Made by a program: the position numbers and the translations under genes
Part shown: positions 18,701-26,047 of the stretch, in pieces
Layout: each line of letters begins with the position of its first letter
Numbering within the stretch: the first letter of the stretch is position 1
DNA from: Deltaproteobacteria bacterium YD0425bin50
GTDB taxonomy: Bacteria > Desulfobacterota > Desulfobacteria > Desulfobacterales > YD0425bin50
Length of the DNA stretch: 34,665 nucleotides
Assembly (NCBI GenBank): GCA_002753105.1
Contig: PDZT01000013.1
Span: 1 to 34,665, forward strand
Direction of reading: 5' to 3'
Notes under the pieces: model-generated
What the model saw: the letters and a program-made list of their open reading frames with translations, nothing else
Database searches by the model: none
Told to the model about the DNA's origin: nothing

Positions 18701-19776
18701 ATACCTTCCCAGTTACCTATAATTTTGACGCTTATGCACTTTCAGCTCATTCCTATGCTCTTGTTCTGAAAGCCTTTGATCCAAGTGAAACAGACCTTGG
18801 TATGTATTTTTATGCAAATGGTTTACTCGATAACCAAGAGATGCATATTTATGATGTCGGTAGAAGTAAACTCTTGGGAATAATGACGAAATCCAGTGAT
18901 CTTGTTTATGTTCAAAATTTTGAACAGTATAAAAAACAACAAGTGCCTCTGATACTTATTTTTATTGATAAAAATATTCCATCAGGCACCAATCCTTCGG
19001 CTGCTGCCCAAGATAAGACCAATACAGTAAATGTGTATATTGGACAGGGACCTTATTTAACCTTACTATATCCTAAGGTGATTGAAGCGGGCAAAGAACT
19101 GAATATCTATGGATTTGGATATGGGAAAAACGCTGATGATATTACAATAAATTTTAGTGGCGCCAGTACAGACTCAATTGGCTATAGTTCGACAAACAAA
19201 CCCGGATTTGAAGTAACAGATTTGAGGGTTTCTGTACCTACAGATGCTTCTACGGGTAATGTTACAGTCAAAGTTCTGGATAAAGTAAGTAATGCGTTAC
19301 CTCTTGAAGTTACAGCCCAAACTTGTGGAGTTGGTGAAGGTAGCAGGTATAATGGATATAATGCTTATTTCAGAGTTAAATACAAGGATTGTTCAGATTG
19401 GCAAGAAAATACATGGGATATGCCGCTTTGTTTTAAACTTGGGCCCGGAGGCACTATCATTCCAGACCCCAGTTGTTATCAAGGTGCCAATAAATTTGTT
19501 CAGGAATCCCTAACCGGTTCATGGTATGGATGTACTATTGAATTATCATTTACTTCTAAGGTTAATACAACTGTTGATCAATCCGGATGTTGGGGACCCT
19601 GTGTGGGAGCGACTCTAACCTTTACAGGTACAGCGACTATTACTGTATTACCCGGAGGAAAGATGATAAAACATGCGAATGGAACAGTGGATCAGACATA
19701 TACTTATACTTATGAATGCTGTCCGACTAATACTTCTGGATCTGAAACCTGCCAGAAGACATTTACTACGGATTAG
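15775..19776 (+). CDS. Giant exported Kelch-repeat / HExxH metalloprotease-like / TIG protein
   Basis: The open frame extends back to 15595 inside the transglycosylase gene, but ATG 15775 has a near-perfect AGGAGGT six bases upstream, giving 1333 residues. Residues about 15-34 form a signal peptide. Residues about 40-400 hold Kelch-type beta-propeller blades ('LSDGRVFVFGGHG', 'LLDGRILIAGG', 'LSNGKVLIVGG', 'LQDGRILVSGGH'). A ZU5-like segment follows at about 539-610 ('GGEISFPGLHLTIPQGAF'). A zinc-peptidase-like site 'HELFHFLQ' lies at H806-H810, with 'EPWAEASSMWIE' about 15-25 residues on, where E827 could be the third ligand. An IPT/TIG domain covers about 1087-1180, and a cysteine-rich tail ends the protein. 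It is probably a surface or secreted protein. Proteolytic activity is suggested by motif only. Confidence 0.82.
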   Translation: MNTLNCIQKKTSRFHWGIWITLLMLFHTTLGICEGVLFSSGKDMNTARMGHENMMLSDGRVFVFGGHGTDFVSLRSAELFDPKTNSFTEIMMNYPHDWGASTVLLDGRILIAGGSKDLGIAPGYSTAEIYDPSTNRFTSTSSSMNYARTSCRAATLSNGKVLIVGGWYDVNAATYGELFDPVSGTFTVTQALKTPRALPVVLATQDGKAVVFGGVFYYGGTAYESVEVYDPNTNTFTDIQDTLFQGESGWLVDGSFSYQQMQQLSDGKYVFMAHRTPDQGVEYTLFTFDPVQTVFKKIPLQSSFPEDLTLYPPVVSKKTNQVYLLGVVNNTNPVQIRLCTVDTSTGKLSLSETYTLSSNHYLSSISQIILQDGRILVSGGHSQTGYDTNFSPVKSTFLITPETTTTTTTPDVTPATCQAILNQDISLHIPIIEYSVELLGRLYLWADFAYDPFYASKIMFKLTDYGFIEDATRFNCTKSELLSTLLLHIPEFKYQNQLFWADLQYDTTVSNSSNYYFAVNDFGIFGETPPNDNSNAIGTSGGEISFPGLHLTIPQGAFSDSKTITIQKADVPSEPEDVSDTYTISGLPSTISGELVLEIESKVALDTALADRYHVWFEFEENMVAGINYIPYAHYLIKAEIINQNKLKVTLPPIDFQSIAASDKQKSHGTRINTSDFRPVKTKVVITKNLSTAHFTTEIKESDEVYAAKTLQYLEEVYTRLGNPVDQGGLGFNWTLNNCRMNESSHQYEKIPIVFADEGENGNLGAYNPGLLGGPCRLLALSAVLEFNTNPKAVSSDDKLRTTAAHELFHFLQAIYNTQTVTEPWAEASSMWIETLFTTSGLCPSSQGLYQFTWNGLLNVYKTAVEPETSLWNQYMSPYQMNRRWHGYGAASFLMYGISKGVFNLQCFWNGLHNGIGETAALQAAIVSPPDQTLTLGDIWRDFAVQVYGTKDTDKINSCLPAVKSYRWSKTIQSIDTFPVTYNFDAYALSAHSYALVLKAFDPSETDLGMYFYANGLLDNQEMHIYDVGRSKLLGIMTKSSDLVYVQNFEQYKKQQVPLILIFIDKNIPSGTNPSAAAQDKTNTVNVYIGQGPYLTLLYPKVIEAGKELNIYGFGYGKNADDITINFSGASTDSIGYSSTNKPGFEVTDLRVSVPTDASTGNVTVKVLDKVSNALPLEVTAQTCGVGEGSRYNGYNAYFRVKYKDCSDWQENTWDMPLCFKLGPGGTIIPDPSCYQGANKFVQESLTGSWYGCTIELSFTSKVNTTVDQSGCWGPCVGATLTFTGTATITVLPGGKMIKHANGTVDQTYTYTYECCPTNTSGSETCQKTFTTD

Positions 19777-19777
19777 G

Positions 19778-19851
19778 ATCACGGATTAAACAGATTACCC
19801 GGATGGCACGGATTTATTCCGTGTAATCCTTTAATTTGCGTAATCTGTGAT
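19778..19851. repeat. Palindromic intergenic repeat (ATCACGGATTA / CAGATTAC type)
   Basis: Directly after the Kelch-gene stop. The outer arms ATCAC and CAGATTAC pair with GTAATCTG and GTGAT. The core is a perfect stem CACGGA-tttat-TCCGTG (19807-19823). The sequence resembles the short 'ACGGATTAC' palindromic elements scattered in many environmental genomes. It encodes nothing and is probably a non-autonomous mobile element. Confidence 0.6.
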
Positions 19852-19867
19852 TCAGATAAATAAGAAG

Positions 19868-19891
19868 ACAAGGGAGCAGATGCTCCCTTGT
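19868..19891. terminator. Perfect 10-bp hairpin between convergent genes, likely bidirectional terminator
   Basis: ACAAGGGAGC, loop AGAT, then GCTCCCTTGT: a GC-rich perfect stem between the stop codons of the Kelch gene (plus) and the lipoprotein transglycosylase (minus). The downstream T-run is short on the plus strand and better on the minus strand (TCTTCTTATTT). The position strongly suggests termination of both transcripts. Confidence 0.75.
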
Positions 19892-19912
19892 TATCAAAGC
19901 GGAAAGTAATAC

Positions 19913-21700
19913 CTAACTATGATTTGAATTGGGAGGTGTCTTTTTTTGAGGTTTTATCCAGAGATAATCTGAATAGATAGTCAGAGGTATTCCGGGTTTA
20001 AGTTTATCATTGGGTCCGATTGTTCCCAATAAATCACTATTCCAGTAATAGATCAATTCAGGAGTAAGATATGTTCCTGCTACGCCGACTTGTCTTTTTG
20101 TACATACATTTTTGATTACACTGACAGCTCTTCGGCAAACTTGTTTTAGGGTTTCATTAGATTCGGTTTTAAAATCCATTTGTTTTGTGCATAAATATCC
20201 ATGTCCACCAATTTTTTGTGTTAATGGAGAAAGTCCGTCTATTCGGATAATATCTCCAGCCCGAGGACTTCGTCTTAACAGGTAGCGATTTTCATGAGAG
20301 CGTTTTATTTCCGCAACTGTGGTTCCAAATATATCAGCAATTACATTCAAATCATTATTTTCCTGAAAAATATAACGAATATATTTGGCTTGACCTATAA
20401 AATGCTTAGGTAAAGGTTTAAGTGCTGGATTTTTTGGCCATTGATAAACAAGTGGTTTTGATTTGGATTTTTTCGATTTTGACTTTTTTTCTTTAACTAC
20501 AGGAATTTCTTGTTCAGTATTTTTGGGTTTCGGACTTACAGATACGGATTGTCTTTTGATATTTTTTTTAACAGGTATCGCTTTCTGTATCTTTTTGGGA
20601 ATGAATATAGGTTCTTGTACTTTTTCTTTTATGGGTGATGTTGGTCTTTCTGTATCAATGCTGATTTTTCCAATTGAAAGCTGGCTTAACAAGAGGTATC
20701 CATCGGTGTTTGCATAATCATAAGTCGTATCTACATTTTGTAAATCCGGATTCAATGAATAGAGATCCGCAACTGTTTTTTCAATAGTTTTGACTGAAAT
20801 CTCCTCTTTAAGTGTTTTGGCTTCAAAAGTAACTTCTGGAAGTAATGAAAGATTTTTTTCTTTCATTAACCGATAAATTAAAACCGCACTTAAACATTGA
20901 GGAATATATTCTTTTGAATAACTGCCAAGACGCTGATTATTAAAGATTGCCTCAAAATTTCTTTCATCCTCATAAGCGGCTGTAAGCAACACCTGACTAA
21001 CTTTGCCCGTGCCATGATGATAACTCCCAAGACTTAATAACGTACTTGCAAAAACATTACGGTTGTTTCTCAGATATTTAGCGCAGGCTTCGGCTGCCTT
21101 CTGATAATTTTCACGTTCATCATTTTTTGAACAAACGGATAATCCATAAAGCCTAGCGGTGTCCCTCATAAACTGAAACATGCCTACTGCGCCCACATTG
21201 GATCGTGCACTAGCAACAAATTGGCTTTCTACAAATGGAAGTGCAAACGCTACATCTTCAGGAATTTTATACTTGCTAAAGATGTCTATAATATCAGGTA
21301 AATATTTTTGACTTCGTTTAATTGCCCGATTTGATTTTTCAAATTCCTTAATCGCATAATATTTATAAAAATAGGCCACATGACGAACGAGTTCATCATC
21401 CACTACAAACGCGGCTTCTCCCCAATCATCAATTACTTTTTCCAATTCATTTTTAACTTCTTCTCTTGTTAATAGCAATGAGAACTCGTTCGATTTGGAT
21501 TCAACAGGTTCAGCAATCTCTGTAGTTTTTTCATTTTGGTCTTGGATAGGATTATCATTGGGTACATTACTCAGATAATTGTTTTGCTGTGGTTTGGTGT
21601 GGTCTATCATAGGCGCATTATTTTGTTTACTACCACAGGCATTCATAGCAATAAGGGAAAAAATCACAATAAAAAATAAGCTCAATTTACTTTTTAGCAT
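19913..21700 (-). CDS. Lipoprotein MltD-like lytic transglycosylase
   Basis: A 595-residue protein. The N-terminus 'LFFIVIFSLIAMNAC' is a lipoprotein signal with C22 as the likely lipidated residue. Residues about 130-235 are the SLT catalytic domain, with Glu158 in 'ALPFVESQF' and the motifs 'NVGAVGMFQFM' and 'SLGSYHHG'. The middle (about 345-420) is very rich in Lys, Pro and Ser, a typical wall-spanning linker. A degenerate LysM-like region follows at about 435-490 ('DLNVIADIFGTTVAEIKR', 'AGDIIRI'). The C-terminal 100 residues resemble nothing I recognise. It would cleave peptidoglycan from a membrane-anchored position in the periplasm. It is the second MltD-type enzyme in the window and is convergent with the giant Kelch gene. 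Confidence 0.87.
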   Translation of the reverse strand: MLKSKLSLFFIVIFSLIAMNACGSKQNNAPMIDHTKPQQNNYLSNVPNDNPIQDQNEKTTEIAEPVESKSNEFSLLLTREEVKNELEKVIDDWGEAAFVVDDELVRHVAYFYKYYAIKEFEKSNRAIKRSQKYLPDIIDIFSKYKIPEDVAFALPFVESQFVASARSNVGAVGMFQFMRDTARLYGLSVCSKNDERENYQKAAEACAKYLRNNRNVFASTLLSLGSYHHGTGKVSQVLLTAAYEDERNFEAIFNNQRLGSYSKEYIPQCLSAVLIYRLMKEKNLSLLPEVTFEAKTLKEEISVKTIEKTVADLYSLNPDLQNVDTTYDYANTDGYLLLSQLSIGKISIDTERPTSPIKEKVQEPIFIPKKIQKAIPVKKNIKRQSVSVSPKPKNTEQEIPVVKEKKSKSKKSKSKPLVYQWPKNPALKPLPKHFIGQAKYIRYIFQENNDLNVIADIFGTTVAEIKRSHENRYLLRRSPRAGDIIRIDGLSPLTQKIGGHGYLCTKQMDFKTESNETLKQVCRRAVSVIKNVCTKRQVGVAGTYLTPELIYYWNSDLLGTIGPNDKLKPGIPLTIYSDYLWIKPQKKTPPNSNHS

Positions 21701-21894
21701 AGTTATCCACTTCTCCGTCTATTTGTTTATATGCATTGATAAGTTTTTATGTTCAAAACATATTAAACATTTTCAGTCAAGACTTATAAAAGATAACGTT
21801 TTAATTTATTTGTTTTTTTATGGATTTTGTGATTTTGTATTTTCAAGCAGTAAAAAACTTTTCTGGAAAGCTATATTATATCAAGAATCAAGGT

Positions 21895-23457
21895 ATGGAA
21901 TCTAACTACAGTTCATGGGTCAGAACAATTCAGTTGCCCAAGTCATCATTAAATGATAACCGCGCAGATGTAGATCGGTTGATTCAAGCTCTGAAAGATG
22001 ATCTGCATATAAATGCGATTTCTCTGGATTTGAATCTATACAGGCGAGTTCCTGATATTTTAAGACAGCATAACTATCATATCCGTTGTGTAGTATTTGG
22101 TGATCATATCACATGTAAGGTGATTGATCTCTGTGGTCATGACTCGTCATGGCCATGTACAGGTATTGCTGTGGATTTAGGCACAAGCCGTATCGTTATG
22201 CGCTTGATTAATTTAGACACCAGAGATCATCTCAAAGAAATTTCATTTACGAATCCCCAACGAAAGTATGGCGCAGACATTTTAACACGGCTCCATTATG
22301 CAGAACAGGAAAATGGTTTAGAACAATTACATGGCTGCCTTATTGAAGCATTAAATGAGGGAATCCAGACGTTATGCCAGTCTCAGGGGCTTGCTATTGA
22401 ACACGTATATGCGTTTACTTTAGCTGGAAATACTGCAATGACACATCTTTTTCTCTGTTTAAATACGAGATTTATTATTCGGGAACCCTATATTCCTGTT
22501 GTAAATGTACCAGAACTGATCAAAGCTAGTGATATTGGTATTCATATCCATCCTTATGGACATATATATGTATTTCCAAATGTGGGGAGTTATTTTGGCG
22601 GTGATTTGATTGCTGGAATTTTGTATTCAGGCTTATATCAACGTGAAGACCCTACATTTCTCGTTGATGTAGGTACAAACGCTGAAGTCGTTTTAGGCAA
22701 TACCATGTGGATGATTGCATGCGCAGGAGCAGCAGGGCCTGCATTAGAAGGCGGAATTAGCAAAATTGGTTCAATGGCTGGCCCGGGAGTAATTGATCAG
22801 GTAAAAATTTTGCGGGATACCCATACTGGCTTGATGGATATCGTTTATCATTGTATTGATGATTTACCTCCTATAGGTATCTGTGGTTCAGGATTAATTG
22901 ATTTGGCAGCTCAGTTGTTTCAGGCAGGTCTTATTGATCAGCGTGGTAAGTTCAGACCAGATGCTTGTGGAAACAGACTTATTGAAGAAGACGGGATGTT
23001 TTCGTTTGTTCTTGTATCTCAGCATGAACACCCAACAGGCCAATCACTTGAAATCAGTCAGGCTGAACTTGACAGTTTAATTCGTTCCAAAGCAGCCATG
23101 TACACCATTTTAGAAACCATTTCGCTTAACGTTGGAATAAGCTTAAATGAGATTTCAAAATTTTATATTGCTGGAACGTTTGGAGCCTTCATTCGTCCTG
23201 AATCAGCCATTACAATTGGCATGATTCCAGATTTAGACTTGTCATGTTATCAGGCTATTGGTAATTCTTCATTATCCGGTGCAAGTTTGTTCTTAGAATC
23301 TTTTGAATACATCTCACAAATTCAATCTATCCGAGACCGGATTACTTATATGGAATTGAATGTCAATCAGGAATTTATGAATCGCTTTAGCGCTGCAAAA
23401 TTTTTACCCCATACTGATCCATCTATTTTTCCCAATGTGTATATACCCAAACAATGA
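21895..23457 (+). CDS. RACo-like ASKHA ATPase (DUF4445), lacking the N-terminal ferredoxin domain
   Basis: The frame opens at 21820, but ATG 21895 starts just before the family's linker ('LPKSSLNDNRADVDRL') and has AAGG close by; both starts have weak SD sites. From 21895 it is 520 residues. ASKHA motifs follow: 'GIAVDLGTSR' (about 90-100), 'LAGNTAMTHLF', 'SYFGGDLIAG', 'FLVDVGTNAEVVLG', 'GAAGPALEGG', 'CGSGLIDLAAQL' and 'FYIAGTFGAFI'. These match RACo, the ATP-dependent activators that reduce the cobalt of corrinoid proteins in methyl-transfer pathways. Canonical RACo begins with a [2Fe-2S] ferredoxin domain; here it is absent and only intergenic DNA lies upstream. An HgdC-like ATPase follows 34 bp downstream. 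It may activate a corrinoid or other metalloenzyme using another electron donor. Confidence 0.85.
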   Translation: MESNYSSWVRTIQLPKSSLNDNRADVDRLIQALKDDLHINAISLDLNLYRRVPDILRQHNYHIRCVVFGDHITCKVIDLCGHDSSWPCTGIAVDLGTSRIVMRLINLDTRDHLKEISFTNPQRKYGADILTRLHYAEQENGLEQLHGCLIEALNEGIQTLCQSQGLAIEHVYAFTLAGNTAMTHLFLCLNTRFIIREPYIPVVNVPELIKASDIGIHIHPYGHIYVFPNVGSYFGGDLIAGILYSGLYQREDPTFLVDVGTNAEVVLGNTMWMIACAGAAGPALEGGISKIGSMAGPGVIDQVKILRDTHTGLMDIVYHCIDDLPPIGICGSGLIDLAAQLFQAGLIDQRGKFRPDACGNRLIEEDGMFSFVLVSQHEHPTGQSLEISQAELDSLIRSKAAMYTILETISLNVGISLNEISKFYIAGTFGAFIRPESAITIGMIPDLDLSCYQAIGNSSLSGASLFLESFEYISQIQSIRDRITYMELNVNQEFMNRFSAAKFLPHTDPSIFPNVYIPKQ

Positions 23458-23491
23458 CTTAAAAACACCAAACAAGCATGAATAAAAAGTG

Positions 23492-24256
23492 ATGATTACT
23501 GCAGGTTTTGATATTGGTACGCGGTTTATAAAAATATGTCTCGTTCAGGATGCTACGATTCTTGCTTTTGAAAAATCACATGTTCAACGGAATATTTCAG
23601 AGATTATCAGGCAGACTTACAAAAAAGCGCTTAAGCAGGCAGGCATATACCGATTTCGGGTTAAACGAGCTATTGCCACAGGATATGGGGCTGCGGTGGT
23701 TAAAAGACAAGCACGGGTACTTCCAGATTATCCATGTATTGCAAGAGCAGCGTATCAACTGAATCCAGACATCCGAACAGTAATAGAAATAGGTGCTCAT
23801 TTTACACGCGGAATACTATTGAATGATCAAGGAAAGTTCGTCTCTGGTCATTGTAATACTGGATGCGCTTCTGGAAGTGGCCGTTTTCTTGAAATTTTAT
23901 CCAACGCACTATCCATCTCATTTCAGGATATTTCAGATCATGCATTGAATGTCCAAGACCCGGGTGAAATAACCAATACCTGTGTAGTGTTTGCGGAAAG
24001 CGAACTCATAAGTCTTGTGAATAGCGGAAAACAAGTTCAGGATATTGCTGCAAGAGCAGTTTTTTCTATTGCCCAAAAAACAGCATCGCTCATCGATTCT
24101 ATGGAAGCATCTGACCCATTAGCAATTTCTGGAGGTGTTTCTAAACTACAAGCGTTTCATAAGATATTAAGCAAAAATACTCAAAGAAATATTCTCAGGT
24201 TTGATTGTGATCCTCAATTGCTTGGTGCCTATGGTGCAGCGCTTATTGCTCAGTAG
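23492..24256 (+). CDS. HgdC/BadF-type ASKHA activator ATPase with altered GGQD motif
   Basis: 254 residues from ATG 23492 (a GTG just before is possible). It belongs to the BadF/BadG/BcrA/BcrD family, whose archetype HgdC (component A) is a homodimeric [4Fe-4S] ATPase that injects electrons into 2-hydroxyacyl-CoA dehydratases. Visible motifs are phosphate-1 'FDIGTRFIK' (about 7-15), the cluster-ligand region 'TGCASGSGRFLEIL' (C125), a second ligand in 'NTCVVFAESELISL' (C164) and 'AISGGVSKL'. The usual 'DIGGQD' is replaced by 'EIGAHF' (about 99-104), so nucleotide coupling may differ. It is probably co-transcribed with the RACo-like gene. No dehydratase alpha/beta genes are present, so its client is unknown. 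The two iron-sulfur ligands support redox activity. Confidence 0.85.
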   Translation: MITAGFDIGTRFIKICLVQDATILAFEKSHVQRNISEIIRQTYKKALKQAGIYRFRVKRAIATGYGAAVVKRQARVLPDYPCIARAAYQLNPDIRTVIEIGAHFTRGILLNDQGKFVSGHCNTGCASGSGRFLEILSNALSISFQDISDHALNVQDPGEITNTCVVFAESELISLVNSGKQVQDIAARAVFSIAQKTASLIDSMEASDPLAISGGVSKLQAFHKILSKNTQRNILRFDCDPQLLGAYGAALIAQ

Positions 24257-24838
24257 CTTGCATATTTGCCTGTCCCTAAGAAAGAAATAAAGAATAAATA
24301 TGGATTCAATGTGTGAAGCATTGACTTTTGACTTGGCATTAACCGTTCACATTTCACATTTGCATTGACAATACAGAACAGCACAATTATATTACCTAAA
24401 AAATGCAATTCTTAATTTGTCTATCTGTAAAATCAAATAGTTATGAGGCATAAAATTGAAAATTCAATAATTATTTAAATTTTTCTTATTATAACCTATT
24501 GAAATTATTTAATAAAATTTATGGTTTAAGTATCTGAAATTATAACTATCTGAATATAAAGAATAAAACAATGTTCTATGTAAGTCTATCTTTTTCTTTG
24601 AAAAAATATAAAATATCTTTTAATTACAAATAGTTATATCAAAAATTATAATCATTACACAAAAAGATAAAAAACTCGCTTTCACGAAAATCGTGAAAAT
24701 GAATTTTGTTTATAAACGCTGAAGTATACCGTATTTCCATTAAAGTAGACTCTCAGAGAAATTGAGAATTGCAATTTTTAGGTATTAAAATAAATAAAAA
24801 AGCAGCATAAATAACAAAAGCAGGTTAATGATTTTTAT
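24257..24838. other. Gene-free AT-rich spacer of about 580 bp
   Basis: I see no open reading frame or RNA gene in it. It contains low-complexity A/T runs, two 'caaatagttat' copies (near 24434 and 24627), two 'gcattgac' copies near 24317-24370, and a perfect 8-bp inverted repeat at 24680-24698. It lies upstream of the glycosyltransferase operon and probably holds its promoter. A TTGAGA-N17-TTAAAA match near 24762-24790 is possible but weak. Confidence 0.6.
24680..24698. promoter_or_regulatory. Perfect inverted repeat TTTCACGA-aaa-TCGTGAAA upstream of the GT9 gene
   Basis: A 19-bp palindrome with 8-bp arms and a 3-bp centre, the classic size of a dimeric repressor or activator site. It stands out in an otherwise AT-rich spacer about 140 bp before the glycosyltransferase ATG. 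No T-run follows, so a terminator is less likely. No cognate regulator is in the window. Confidence 0.4.
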
Positions 24839-26047
24839 ATGAAAATAGAATTTCAACGAAAAGTGGATTACATCTTAGGTAATAGTATATGTCGTGTTTT
24901 ATCACTATGGAATTATTTAAAACCAATTGATTCTGTTTTAGTTAAGCCTCGTAATATTCTTGTAATCCTTCTTTCAGAAATGGGAAGTTTAGTTTTAGCT
25001 CAGCCTATGTTCGCGCTTATAAAACGAAAATATCCCGAGGCATCTCTACATGTGCTGGTTTTTAAGCAAAATGCAGAAGTGATTCAACTTCTGGGTAGTA
25101 TACAACATGAACATATTTTTACGATAAGGAATTCATCTTTTTATGAATTTCTTTTCGATAGCATTCGGGTTTTATATCAGCTTCGGAAAATTCGTATAGA
25201 TACGGTTATTGATTGTGAGTTATTTTCAAGGATCAGTAGCATCTACTCATATTTAAGCGGCGCTAAAGCAAGAGTTGGGTTTCATGCGCATACGCAGGAA
25301 GGACTCTATAGGGGCGATTTTATCAACTATCCTGTCCCCTATAATCCCTATTATCATATTTCACAGCAATTTATTACTCTTGTGGAATCCTTGGAATCCG
25401 ATAACATTCCTAAAGTAAAACGTGAACTACTGAACCGTTTATTATTACTTGAGCCTGTTCATGTATCGGAAACTGAAATAAATTGCATGAAAGAAAAATT
25501 TTTCAGGGATTTTCCTCAGGCAAATAACAAAAAAATAATACTTCTCTATCCCGGAGGCGGTTTACTTCCTATTCGAGCATGGCCAAGAGATTTTTTTTCT
25601 CATATTGGAAAGTATTTTACTGAAAATGGATATGTTGTCGCAATTATTGGAATGGGATCAGACAAAGAATTAGCTGAATCGATTATCAAAGAATGTGAAC
25701 ATATCAATTGTATTAATTTAGCAGGTTATACAAAAACGATTCGGGAATTATTAATTTTATTTCATTTTTCATCGCTGCTGATAACAAATGACGGCGGGCC
25801 TGTTCATTTCGCATCATTAACCCCTCTGCCTACGATAACTTTTTTTGGGCCTGAAACCCCACTTTTATATGGTTCATTAAGTCCCAATGCATACCATTTT
25901 TATACGTCGTTGTCCTGTTCTCCATGTTTGACCGCCTATAATCACCGAAACTCTCCATGTGACGGAAATAATTTATGTTTACAACTGATTCATCCGGAAA
26001 CGGTCATAGCAAAAGCGATTGAAATGATAGAGAGAACTAATGGATAA
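24839..26047 (+). CDS. Glycosyltransferase family 9 (heptosyltransferase-like)
   Basis: A 402-residue cytoplasmic or peripheral membrane enzyme of the GT9 / ADP-heptose:LPS heptosyltransferase type (GT-B fold). The N-terminal half has 'RNILVILLSEMGSLVLAQP' (about 39-57), the acceptor-side motif. The usual catalytic Asp of 'GD...' is replaced by Glu-Met in 'SEMGSLV'. The C-terminal half has 'LLYPGGGLLPIRAWP' (about 240-254) and the nucleotide-sugar site 'LLITNDGGPVHFAS', followed by 'TITFFGPETPLLYG'. The family's cysteine-rich end ('SCSPC', 'SPCDGNNLC') is present. It transfers a sugar in LPS core or another surface glycan; donor and acceptor cannot be told. The stop overlaps the start of the next gene by 8 bp, so the two are translationally coupled. 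Confidence 0.88.
   Translation: MKIEFQRKVDYILGNSICRVLSLWNYLKPIDSVLVKPRNILVILLSEMGSLVLAQPMFALIKRKYPEASLHVLVFKQNAEVIQLLGSIQHEHIFTIRNSSFYEFLFDSIRVLYQLRKIRIDTVIDCELFSRISSIYSYLSGAKARVGFHAHTQEGLYRGDFINYPVPYNPYYHISQQFITLVESLESDNIPKVKRELLNRLLLLEPVHVSETEINCMKEKFFRDFPQANNKKIILLYPGGGLLPIRAWPRDFFSHIGKYFTENGYVVAIIGMGSDKELAESIIKECEHINCINLAGYTKTIRELLILFHFSSLLITNDGGPVHFASLTPLPTITFFGPETPLLYGSLSPNAYHFYTSLSCSPCLTAYNHRNSPCDGNNLCLQLIHPETVIAKAIEMIERTNG

Noticed and set aside
21701..21894. A frameshifted ferredoxin domain upstream of the RACo-like gene
   Set aside because: The 194 bp between the divergent lipoprotein gene and the RACo-like start contain no cysteine-rich frame of the needed length.
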